Source: Gracilariopsis chorda
Lineage: Eukaryota > Rhodophyta > Florideophyceae > Gracilariales > Gracilariaceae
Assembly (NCBI GenBank): GCA_003194525.1
Contig: NBIV01000029.1
Coordinates: forward strand, 1 to 64,000
Length of the DNA stretch: 64,000 bases
Direction of reading: 5' to 3'
Of this stretch, positions 40,324-50,173 are shown one piece after another. Numbering within the stretch: the stretch's first letter is position 1; every line of letters starts with the position of its first letter. The notes under the pieces are model-generated. The model was not told the DNA's origin, ran no database searches, and was given only the letters and a program-made list of their open reading frames with translations. A program made the position numbers and the translations under genes.

Positions 40324-42588
40324 CACGTCTTTCGCTTATTCGCAGTACGCATTTTCGTGGGGCGTGTGCTTCGACAAAGAACAAACTGTGCACAAAAGCT
40401 CCAGGCCTTTGCGTTCTAACAAAAAGGACAGCTTATGGGTAGTGTGGAATCGTTTTTGCGTTTTTGGTTGGTTTCATCGCAGCACGCGTAACAACATACC
40501 CCTTTCTTCTCCAGCGACCTTCTGCTCTTTCTGGTCATCGGTTCCATATTTATGATCTCATTCTTTCAGTTTACCCCTTCAAAGTTTGAAGTTCAAACGT
40601 TGCCGTTCATGTTATTAGAGTATCCCGCAACCCTGAACGCAATCCATTTCTCGAGGATAGAATATAAAAAGGTCAGAGAGCATGCAGAGCAATGAGCGAC
40701 TGCTGGAATGGACATTATCGTCATTACTATTGAAGCGCGTCATAGTCACAGAGTGGTAGAGATTGCTTATTGCTTATATGAATGCTACATCATGAGCATA
40801 CCCGGTTTCAAACAGCTACTGATGACTTTGTGAATAGAGTACTAGTTTCAAAACGAGCTAAAGCACGCATAAATGTGCACCATTTTAGCGGAGGTTAGAT
40901 TACCACAGCGTGTTTGCATTAGATCTCCTTGAGAATACCAATATAGAGTCCTTTTTGATAATCACAGAACATTATTCTGCTCCTTCAGCAAACATCGCTC
41001 ACCGAGACTTGAAGACGCTACCTCTAAGAGCTATTCTCTAAGCCCGAAGACAGCTCCTACCGAACCGGTCTTATCTTATCTTGAACTCTTTGACGTTCGT
41101 CCAGGCCCGGGCATATCACGTTCGTGCTGTTGCTAGGTTTTTGCCGAAACACTACACGACTTCATAGCTATAAGATGTCCAAATCTGCCAAGCTTAAGCT
41201 TCTTTCTTCCTTCTTCTTGACTGAATCCTTCATATATTTTCAAGTCACAGAAATGCTTTCTTCCGATAAGCACATATCCTCAACTGGAAAGACGGGGACT
41301 TTGTCGTCTTCTGATTCTACGTGCATTCTAATGACAAGATGACGCTGGCTCGTCCGTTCCTACCTCTTGATAGCTGGGAGGCTATGTTGGAAGATTGTGT
41401 GGATATATATGTGTATCGTGTTGCACTAGTGGCGTCCTTGGGGCGCGCGCACCTTGGCAAGAAGTCGCTGTGGGAATAATCCACGCTTTTTCGTCATGTA
41501 GGCGCTCATGCGCAAAATAAGAAGATATGCATGTACATCTAGATACTATTAACGGTAACTGGTGTTCGGTCATTGATGAGAGACCAGACATGGCGGAAAA
41601 TTAGAATCTACGGTATTCAATTTTGAGTTCAATATGTTGTTGAAAGGGTGAGTAGTTGCGCATCGATGGCCATCGAAATGCAGCGGCTTGCCTCATAGCG
41701 TGAGCGTTGGTGGTACTCTGGAGTTGCTGACGTAAATCGGGTCTTGAGGCGTTCCGAACGATCGATGGACATGATAGAGTTGACTTGTGTCGGACAATTA
41801 TCGCGACTGAGATGCGCAAAGAGGAAGAATAAGAACGGAAGCTTTGTGTCAGAGCTTTGATTATTATGTGAAGTATTGTCACCCGGCATGGTGGTCCACT
41901 ATCAGCTGAGAACGTCACTGGGTCTTGGATTTTCTTCTAGTTCTTTAATGAAAGAATAGCCCAGAGATGACGAATGTGTCACGAGCCTGTTTGCGTAGGG
42001 AAGATGATTCAGAGTTCGGTGGCGGTTTAGATGAGCGGGTTCTAGCTAGCATATGAATCAGCGCTTACCCGAATGTTCTGCTGCGGAGGATGACAACATT
42101 CAGTCATATGTATCTGAATCCTCATCGCTCTGACGTTGCGTTTGTATGACTATGTAAGCACAACATCCTGTCAATATCGTAACCGGCCCGCACTTTTTCT
42201 TGCAGAAAGATCCTGGTTACATGCCTTTGGTTGCTCAATGCTGTTTGGATGCCTTTTCTAGCAGAAAGACCCTCCCTACGCGCCTTAAAGAATTTGCACG
42301 GCGTGTAGGTGTCTTTATACTAGCTACAACAACACTTCAAAGTTGCAATGAGTCATCTTGATAAGAAACTTCTCTTCTTTTCTTGTTCGTAGCAGCCACG
42401 TTGGATTTGGTTAAAAGGGTTATATATGAAAGATATCTTAAGCGAGTTGCACACTTTTGCAAGATGGAGGAAAACAAAACAAGAGTTAAACAGCAGCGGT
42501 TTACAAAATGGGTGACGCCATAGGTATCCGTGCTTCAAAACGACAAAAAAGCTCTTCGCCGCATTTCTGCCTCGCAGATAATAAGACG
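40324..42588. other. 2.3-kb spacer without a supported gene
   Basis: AT-balanced DNA with only short frames. Near 42,200-42,280 a loose direct repeat (CTAGCAGAAAGACC and TTGCAGAAAGATCC) is seen. No RNA gene or repeat array is recognised. Confidence 0.35.
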
Positions 42589-44751
42589 TCAGCAGGATCC
42601 CACGACCGCTTTTTGTGACTGAGATTGCGAGTCAGCGTCACTCAATTTAACTTCAACCTGTTTGACTTCGTCCTCAGTCACCCTTCCATTGCTATCAGTC
42701 TCTTCCTCGATCGTCTGCAACATGTCAATCAAGCCAGCGTGACTCGACTCCTGTTTTAGGCCTTCTAGCACAGCCTTCCTAGCCTGTTCCAATCTTCCGT
42801 CTTCCTTGAGCGCTGCTGCCTTCCTTAGGTAGCCTCTTATCCATGTTGGATCAAGCTGCAGGCTCGTAATCGCGTCGAACAATGCGCCCTGAACGTCTCC
42901 AACCTTTCTTCGCGCTAGACTGCGATTTCCCAGTAAAGCTAGGGCAAGCGCCTTGACTTCTACATCCATATCCCAATCAGATATTCCAAGACCTGCGATG
43001 CCGTATCCCTCTCGTTGTAGAGGATTGGCTTCTGGTTTCGAACGCCTCAGCAAATGCCTTCGATGTCTTTCCGATCTATGAAAGCGGTTCCCAAAGCATG
43101 AGATGCTTGTCATGCTGCCTCGAAGCTCTTCGCTGGTATCCATATGTTTTTCGTTTGCGTTGTTCTGATCCTGCTGGGATAGGCGTGACTCGCGCTTCGC
43201 AGTATTGCGTAAGCGGATGCGAGGAGAGGAGCGATCTGTACGACTTAGCCTTCGATTCTGGCGTCTAGATGGGGGATTCGAGACATCCGGACACGAGGAT
43301 GTTTCGTCAGGCTCCCCCTGATTCGGCAAAGACACGCGTGCTTCTGAAACATCTACATTTTCCTTGAAATGGCGCCCAGTGCGAACACGACGTTTGATGT
43401 TAGAGAACACGCCCTTTGCGGTAAAGGACTTCTGCCTCGCAAACCGACCACTCCAGGCTGAACTATCGCTCCTCGTGCATTCGGGGTTGTTCACGTTCGG
43501 GGAAGACTCTTCTGCCAAAGAACTCTGGAATGTTTCATGTAACTCGTCGGAAGCCCGCCGAGGACGACCACGACCTCGTGCATGATCATCTCGGATGCGC
43601 CATCCCTTCACCGAGTTGACCAGTCCCTTGAAGCCAGAATTACGACGGGAAATATGCGCCTTACCATCTTGCGACTGTGAAGGTTCTCCGACTGCTTGGG
43701 CAAAAGGAGTGTCTGTTAGACTTTCAGACAATGCATTCAATGCTTCAGTATAAATGTACACCGAATCTGCAAAACGACGCGTGAGCATAGCAGAATTGCC
43801 GCGGGCTTTCAGGATTTCCAGGTGATGGGGAGAGCCTACTGCAAACTCTGGGAGCAATCGCTGAAGAAAAACATGAGCTCGGTCCATGCAAAAGTCTGGG
43901 CGCTGCGAATCGTGTTCGAACTCCTCAAGGGGAATCCATGCCTTGTCACTGCTGGGATAATGCTTGAAGAGTTGCTCGCCGTGAGAAAATGGCACGACAG
44001 CGTCAGCAGTGCCATGCATGAATACAGCCGGTAAGGTGGGAGGGATATTCTTCGTCGCCGTAAGTGGGTCAATGTCCATGACATCAAAGGCGGCTCTTTC
44101 TCGAACGATCTTTCGCACGGTGCGAATACCGACTGATAATATCAACTTGCGCGAAATACCAATAGGCACACGCATCTCCGACACAAGAAACTGGGCAAGT
44201 TTTTCAAAACTGAGAAAAGGGGAGTCGAGGATGAGACCCTTCACATGGTTGGAGCGCTCCTCCAGACCAGCGTACATAAGAGCTGTGGCAGCTCCCATAC
44301 TATGACCCCACAAAACTATGGAGTGCACACCGACTGAAACCAGATGTTCTATAACAGTGGCCACATCATATCGCTCCCAAACGCCAAGAGAAATGTACTC
44401 GCCTTCGCTTCTACCACTTCCGGAGAAGTCAAATGCAAGCAGTGACAAGCCGTAGGGAATTGTAATTGGAAGCAGCATGAGACTCTCTGCCCTGCACGAA
44501 CCGTTTCCATGCAAATAGACAATTGTGGGAGCATCTTCGGAGAGATGATTGGGGATGAAACGAGATACCTGTAAGGTGAGACCTCGACGATTGATGAGGG
44601 TTGAATCGTATCGCTTTGCAGGAACTTTTTCAATGACAAACTCGCGGTCACCGAGCTCGGCGCGGGAATAGTGCGCTCGCGGTGGGCGAATGACAAAGTT
44701 GGCGAGTTCGGACATGCCAGCAGAGGAGAGAGGGTCGATTGTTTCAGACAT
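42589..44751 (-). CDS. alpha/beta hydrolase with C-terminal TPR repeats
   Basis: The ATG at 44,751 gives 720 residues. Residues 70-305 are a serine hydrolase: oxyanion loop YLHGNGS (79-85), SGSGRSEG, nucleophile elbow GHSMGAA (S151), D250 in HGTADAVVP and H280 in EFEHD. It resembles the S33 aminopeptidase/ABHD type; the substrate is unknown. A TPR helix pair starts near residue 314 (ARGNSAMLTRRFADSVYIYTEAL). About 250 basic, serine-rich, disordered residues follow. Then come two more TPR-like units (ALALLGNRSLARRKVGDVQG, WIRGYLRKAAALKEDGRLEQ). There is no signal peptide. Upstream DNA has G-runs on the plus strand (44,808-44,876). Confidence 0.8.
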   Translation of the reverse strand: MSETIDPLSSAGMSELANFVIRPPRAHYSRAELGDREFVIEKVPAKRYDSTLINRRGLTLQVSRFIPNHLSEDAPTIVYLHGNGSCRAESLMLLPITIPYGLSLLAFDFSGSGRSEGEYISLGVWERYDVATVIEHLVSVGVHSIVLWGHSMGAATALMYAGLEERSNHVKGLILDSPFLSFEKLAQFLVSEMRVPIGISRKLILSVGIRTVRKIVRERAAFDVMDIDPLTATKNIPPTLPAVFMHGTADAVVPFSHGEQLFKHYPSSDKAWIPLEEFEHDSQRPDFCMDRAHVFLQRLLPEFAVGSPHHLEILKARGNSAMLTRRFADSVYIYTEALNALSESLTDTPFAQAVGEPSQSQDGKAHISRRNSGFKGLVNSVKGWRIRDDHARGRGRPRRASDELHETFQSSLAEESSPNVNNPECTRSDSSAWSGRFARQKSFTAKGVFSNIKRRVRTGRHFKENVDVSEARVSLPNQGEPDETSSCPDVSNPPSRRQNRRLSRTDRSSPRIRLRNTAKRESRLSQQDQNNANEKHMDTSEELRGSMTSISCFGNRFHRSERHRRHLLRRSKPEANPLQREGYGIAGLGISDWDMDVEVKALALALLGNRSLARRKVGDVQGALFDAITSLQLDPTWIRGYLRKAAALKEDGRLEQARKAVLEGLKQESSHAGLIDMLQTIEEETDSNGRVTEDEVKQVEVKLSDADSQSQSQKAVVGSC

Positions 44752-45840
44752 GACTGTTGGTCCTAGGCAGACGCCAGGGAAAGCGGGGCGCAAGAAAGGG
44801 GGGGGGGAGGTTGTCACGATGGGAGTGACACGAAGCGAAAGGACGGGGGAGGGAGGGGGAGGGGGGGGGGGGGGGGAAGGGGGTTGTGGGTGCACTGGGG
44901 GAGACTAGGAAGGGGAAAGTGCAATGACTGGTGATGTCTCGGGACTACCCTTTGGTAGCTCGTGCGGTGCGACGCTGGGACTGGGCATGGGAAGGCATGT
45001 GTGAAGGCACAGCCGTTGCGCAGCGGGTCAACAGTGCTGACTCAGCACGGGCACTCGTAAAAATCGAAAAATCGGCAACAGCTTATTTCCCTCCAAAAAC
45101 GTTTGTTTGAGAGCGCACGGCAACACGTAACAGTTTCATCTGCGCAGCGGAGCACACAGCAGCCGTAGCCGGTAGCCTTGAAAAAACTATGAAACACTCC
45201 CCCGATAGGTTTAAATCAAAATGCTGACACACGTCGTAATATACATAGTAATATAATACGACGTGCTTGGTAACCTTTTAGAATCGTTATGCTGTATGCC
45301 CCGAAACGTGCCGCTCCCGTCCGCTTCCCGTTTCCCTTGCTACGTTAGCAATGCTATGACATTGTGCGACTTGCTTGCCTCCAGGGAAAAGCTGCTCGTC
45401 TGTCTACGGCTAGTCGGCGGCTCTTCAGGTTATAAATAAGCATACATGGGTACCGTCGTGCTTTCAGTAACTTAGAAAAATCTATGTTCCATTCAATTCA
45501 GCTTCATGCGCTGCCCTGTGAGAGCCCCCCCCCTGACGTGACAACGCGCTCTCAATCAAACACCGAGTTGCTCTCGAAGAGCCATTCTTCCCCAGCTTGC
45601 CCAAACGTATCAAGCGCTTTGACACCTTCCGCATAGTCATCTAAAGTTATGCGTTTAGTACAGTCTATTATGGGCCATCAACCTTCTATTATTACACAAC
45701 CTGTCCTTGTTTCCTAAACGATCATTTGCTCTTTCCACGTTCCCCCCATTCGCTGCGCTTCACACAACGTACAATTCATTCGTCGCCTCAATGCCGCGAA
45801 TGTACAAGGCAATAAAGTTATGTCTAACGCATGCCAACGG
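44752..45840. other. spacer with G-runs and an inverted repeat
   Basis: Next to the hydrolase start are plus-strand G-runs (44,808-44,817 and 44,861-44,876), that is, C-runs on its coding strand. Near 45,230-45,265 CACGTCGTA and TACGACGTG form a 9-bp inverted repeat with an 18-base AT-rich spacer. The rest shows nothing. Confidence 0.4.
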
Positions 45841-46740
45841 TTAATCCGTGAAACATCGTCGCGTTTTGTTTCCACCCCGTTTGGGCTCATGTACCAAAGC
45901 TACTCGCTTCTCCAAGTCGCTCAGACTCCCCTTCTCATAGTAACCGTCCACACTATGCCCCTTTGATAGATTTTGCTTACCAACTCCACCGCTCAGTATG
46001 GTTCCGTCCTCGTTTTTCAGCATTTCTTCTTCCGAAAGCAATCTCACCACCCCAAACGCAAGCTGTCCCCTGTCTCGCAATGGCGGCTTGTCATTAGAGC
46101 CCAACCTCTCTACAGCAGCACGGTGCACTTCATGCGGGCGCCGATTGTGCAATGAATATATCCGTTTCAGACTGTTTGTACGCAGTCCCGAATCAGGAAC
46201 AGACGCACTTCTTGCTAGCTGCATAGCGCTTGGCAAATCCATGGACGGCTGTTTTTGAGACCCGAACCGCATTTTTGCAACTGGTGCGCGAACTGATGAG
46301 ATCTGCGGAAACCATGAATCAGAACCCATCCGACGAGCTTGGATCACAGTCATTTCAGTCTGCCGATTTAGAGAGCTCGGTGTCCCTCGCCGTTGTGCAG
46401 ACATGGCAGGGCTAGCTGGCCGTTCGGAATGAGCGCTTTTGCACGGGGGCAATGGTCTTCGAATTTTCCTTTTCTGTTTGTCGGTTCTGTTCTTGTTGGG
46501 TTGGCTTGAAGATGCTGCCCTTTTTCTGTCGAACTTTACCCCTTGCTCGGTTAGTCTTGATCTTGTAGAAAGTGGCTTGCATCCTAAATCTGCGGCATCG
46601 CTGCTTTCAAGAAGCTCGGTAGATAAACGCGTGGGACGCATACTCCGTAATGGCCCACTATGGTCTACGATCTCCATGAGGTCACTCTGGTATGAGTCTT
46701 CATCGTCGACGAGGTCTTGCGGAAGACTTTGGGTTTCCAT
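45841..46740 (-). CDS. basic disordered protein, function unknown
   Basis: The ATG at 46,740 gives 299 residues. It starts with an acidic stretch (DLVDDEDSYQSDLMEIVD), then becomes basic and S/P/R-rich, with a run NRTDKQKRKIRRPLPP that could be a nuclear signal. No domain or membrane span is recognisable. The frame is open 36 bases further up, but only to a TTG, so the ATG is chosen. An upstream exon cannot be excluded. Confidence 0.45.
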   Translation of the reverse strand: METQSLPQDLVDDEDSYQSDLMEIVDHSGPLRSMRPTRLSTELLESSDAADLGCKPLSTRSRLTEQGVKFDRKRAASSSQPNKNRTDKQKRKIRRPLPPCKSAHSERPASPAMSAQRRGTPSSLNRQTEMTVIQARRMGSDSWFPQISSVRAPVAKMRFGSQKQPSMDLPSAMQLARSASVPDSGLRTNSLKRIYSLHNRRPHEVHRAAVERLGSNDKPPLRDRGQLAFGVVRLLSEEEMLKNEDGTILSGGVGKQNLSKGHSVDGYYEKGSLSDLEKRVALVHEPKRGGNKTRRCFTD

Positions 46741-48018
46741 ATGCAATGATAGGCCCCCTTGTCGTGATCTAGACAAGAATCATAAACAAAAAGCGTTGAA
46801 GAGATGATACATACCGAGGCAAGCACAGCCTTTCCACAGGTGATGTCGTTGTATTCAGTTTTGCGAAAGGGAAAGACATCAGCCCAGTGTGGCATGCGAC
46901 AATCGACACTGAAGTACTCAAGGAGACAACGATATGTTACGTGGAGACAGGGGCACTACGGCACCCTATACAGTTGTACGTGCATGAGTGTGTCCGAGAA
47001 AGCGGGATGCAGCAATGTGCAAGCCGGTGTCGTGTCGGTTGTCTCGCCACAACGAGCAACAATATGCATGGATTTTTGCATGTCCGACGCTGATTTGTAT
47101 GTTTGGTGAGTGTTGTCGTGCCTTCAATATTTGATTCATCCAGGAGATGTACGACGGTTCGTGACGGTGGACCTGTGTCTCCATTCATCTATGCGCAGTT
47201 GTTAAACGTCTCTTTACGGCGCGCACGAACAGTGCGGAGGGCCCCGGTTTGGGTATGTTTGTTGCTAGGCGTTGTCATTTAATTGAGAGAGGGGCCAGTG
47301 TTCCACGTCAGCTATTGTTTTCCGGTTCTGTTTTCGTGTGCGTACGAAATTGTGCAGCGCTGGCAGCCGTGATAAGTTTGCGCTTTTTCTTCGCAGATGA
47401 GTGAAACTAGAAGTGGTTTACAGCCGAATGGAGCGCCAACGAAAACAAGATGTTGTGCAGCAGTGCTGCACACAGGACGAGCGTTCAAAGTCATGGTTCT
47501 AGGTCAGCACTGGGCTTGTAACTTAGATGGTTGGAATGACTGTTCGACGAAGCATGAGAGGTTGCAGGAGGTCTGCATTTACGGTTTATGCATCCGCAGT
47601 GAATTAAGAGTAGCGGGTACAAAAACTGGTTAGGCGTATCGAAGAGGGACAGCTCTACCATCGTCAGTTCACCTTCCTGATTTAGCGTTTCTGTTTTGTT
47701 AGATGGTATATAACCCAAGTTATTTTTAAAGTGTTTTGTATGAGTCGAAAGTGACTAGATGCGGGAATGCGGCGTGGGTTTAATGGAGACTGGGTAAAAA
47801 TGCATGTTAAAAGGCACACAGATTAAAACAAGATCACCAATGAGCTCTGGCGCAAGAGCAAGACGAACGTTGACAGGAAGAATGCAGAGATATTAGTAGT
47901 GAGCGCGGTGGTCGACTTCTTCGATGACGTAGTTACATGACAGACAGCACCAAGTTAGAAGCGGTTAAACTGACTTACGATAGTTCCTAATCTGAGAGAG
48001 CAGCTCTAGCCTGGCCGG
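46741..48018. other. spacer with one possible exon
   Basis: At 47,397 an ATG-led frame of 78 residues follows directly after a good 3' splice-site look-alike (TTTTTCTTCGCAG). This could be an exon with a 5' UTR intron, but the protein shows no motif. The rest is empty to the eye. Confidence 0.3.
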
Positions 48019-48522
48019 TTATTTGTCAGCAGTCTCTTTCTTTTCGTCCGTAGCTGACAGGGGCGCAGCAGAGTCTTTAGAAACTGAGTTCGAAGTGGCA
48101 AGCTTCTCGACGCTGCGTATACTGGATATGCTTCGCATGAAATTGGCATCAGCAACCTCGTCGAGAGAGGACGTCTCCAGGGATATGATGCTGGAAAGCC
48201 TCGGATGTCTTGCAGGTGTTGCCCCTGGGGCAAGTTTCACAGGCGGTCTATCCACAAGTGAGCCGGTAGCAGTGCGCGACAGACGGCGGTCGACTTCGGT
48301 AGCCAGAGAGATAGTACGGGGTGCTCGTGGGGATGGTCGTTTACTCTTGGAATGCGGTTCCACTCTCGGGGAGGATGGCATGGAAATGCTGGCGCAGCTG
48401 TGTTGCTCTTGTGTCTCGGAAGTTGGCGCGGCGGCGCGCCCGACAGTGGAGTCGGTCGGCTTCTTCTTGGGTCTTGCGCGCTTGCAAAGGGCGGACGCGG
48501 TGTCCTTTGCGCTGTGCTCCAT
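48019..48522 (-). CDS. small basic disordered protein with NLS-like run
   Basis: The ATG at 48,522 gives 167 residues. KRARPKKKP near residue 14 looks like a nuclear localisation signal; the rest is S/P/T/A-rich without domains. A longer frame exists on the other strand (48,023-48,640) but starts with a non-canonical codon and has no protein-like features, so the minus frame is preferred. Confidence 0.4.
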   Translation of the reverse strand: MEHSAKDTASALCKRARPKKKPTDSTVGRAAAPTSETQEQHSCASISMPSSPRVEPHSKSKRPSPRAPRTISLATEVDRRLSRTATGSLVDRPPVKLAPGATPARHPRLSSIISLETSSLDEVADANFMRSISSIRSVEKLATSNSVSKDSAAPLSATDEKKETADK

Positions 48523-49138
48523 GATGGACCCTGGAGCAGATGTCAGTCAGGCCGGGCTTCGCCGGGAAAGACTCGCGAGGACACAGAGAGAGGGTAAAGG
48601 TGAGCGTCAGCTCATGCTAAGCGCTATTATCAGCACCTAACTTCACGGTTTTACCAAAACAACGGAAAACGTTAAATGGGACGTCTTTTTTCGTTTCACC
48701 ACGCAATGAGCACCAATCAGCGCGCTCAGAATCAGTACGCTTGGTAATTGAGATGCTTATTTTGCCCCGCCTCGTTGTCTGCGCTTCACGGCCTCTCCAA
48801 CACAATCAACACGTACTCGCCCATGCTTACTGCGCGCCATACCTGTTCTTCCCAGCGATTCTTCCCCCTCTCTTGTGTGGCGCCTTGCTCGAGCTCTCGA
48901 GCTATGCATCACAGCTCGTCACGTGCATTCCTCGGCGTTATCCGCATAGCTCTCCTATCTTGTCCAACATGCATTCGAATGCATTCTCCACAACCTCCCC
49001 ACCTCACCCCCCATCACTACCTCCTATTAAACCCAGTTCTCATCCCATACGCACACTCTTCGTACCTTATCCGCATCCCCGCCTGGCTTACCAACCCATC
49101 CCGTTCAACAGACAAGTAAATACTGCCAATCCAGACCT
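48523..49138. other. divergent intergenic region
   Basis: It lies between the minus gene at 48,522 and the plus gene at 49,139 and should contain both promoters. Bases 48,980-49,110 are C/T-rich on the plus strand, as expected for the coding strand of the 5' UTR here. Confidence 0.4.
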
Positions 49139-50173
49139 ATGCTGTTCTCCTTCTTCGTATCGGAGCGCGCTGCGAGGGAGGCCCGCCGTCGCGCAAGACT
49201 CCTCGCTCAGAGGAAGCGAAAGACAGTCATACGGTACGCCCTCGTGATCTTCGCCACGTTCACGTTGCTCATCACTGCAGCCCTCTTGTTTTCCCAGGCA
49301 CGTTCCCACAACGCCCAACCTGATACGCCGCTTCCGCATCAACATGCATCGCAGACAGAGCCCCAACTCCATCACCAGTTTGAAGAAGTTATCCACGATG
49401 CTGGGCAGTCTGTTCAGCTTCCACACGCTTCACGTGATGTCACACATGCTCCTCATACCTCCCAGTCATTTGAACAAAATCAGTCCCACTCTTCCAACAT
49501 CGAAATGCGTCCCCTTATTCTCAATGACCCACAACAACGAAAACAGCAAGAGCAAGACCAACCACAATCCGTTCAGCCAATGCCACCTCCCCTCTCTGTC
49601 AACGCGCAAGCGTCATCCCAGCAACAGAACTCCGCATCTGTGCCATCTTCTGACAATCTCCCCACTTCCGTATCCGCACGAGATGTGACGCACGAAAACT
49701 CGTCTAGTGAAATCGCCCAAATACCACAAGTCACCGTCCGCCAACAACCATTGGACACAATTGCTGAAGATGAAGGCGGTAACGGAATTATAATCACACT
49801 TGATAGGAAAGAATCTCACCCCCCCGCACGAAGTCGCGCACAGACAGCGCACTCCAATCTGCGAACCGATTCACAAAAAGAACTCGTGACTCAATGGAAC
49901 TCTTCTACAACTGTCAGCGACGATAATCTGAGCGACCCGCGCACCAACTCCAGCAACTACAATGCGTCCGACAGGAGCGTCATTGGGCGCAACGCTTCCA
50001 ACCAAACCAATTCAATGGTTACGCACACAGACTCGAACGGAGATAATTCGCCTGTCGTGAGGGATTCTTCTCAAGGTGAGTTACAGAACCTTCAGAGCAT
50101 GTCATCTGCCATAAGCAGTTCCCCTCGTTGGAAGGATGGTGCTTCTTTTGGCGACGCTGATTCTTTGGACTGA
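49139..50173 (+). CDS. single-span type II membrane protein with long S/T/N/Q-rich tail
   Basis: 344 residues from an ATG at 49,139. The N-terminus has a strongly basic stretch (REARRRARLLAQRKRK), followed by a membrane span at about 31-52 (IRYALVIFATFTLLITAALL). The positive-inside rule gives a short cytosolic head and a lumenal or outside tail of about 290 residues. The tail is low complexity, rich in S, T, N, Q and D, with many NxS/T sequons, so it is likely glycosylated. No enzyme domain. It could be a cell-surface or Golgi stalk-like protein. Confidence 0.6.
   Translation: MLFSFFVSERAAREARRRARLLAQRKRKTVIRYALVIFATFTLLITAALLFSQARSHNAQPDTPLPHQHASQTEPQLHHQFEEVIHDAGQSVQLPHASRDVTHAPHTSQSFEQNQSHSSNIEMRPLILNDPQQRKQQEQDQPQSVQPMPPPLSVNAQASSQQQNSASVPSSDNLPTSVSARDVTHENSSSEIAQIPQVTVRQQPLDTIAEDEGGNGIIITLDRKESHPPARSRAQTAHSNLRTDSQKELVTQWNSSTTVSDDNLSDPRTNSSNYNASDRSVIGRNASNQTNSMVTHTDSNGDNSPVVRDSSQGELQNLQSMSSAISSSPRWKDGASFGDADSLD

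Noticed and set aside
48023-48640. 205-codon plus-strand frame
   Set aside because: It lacks an ATG start and overlaps the ATG-led minus frame with an NLS-like run, which looks more protein-like.
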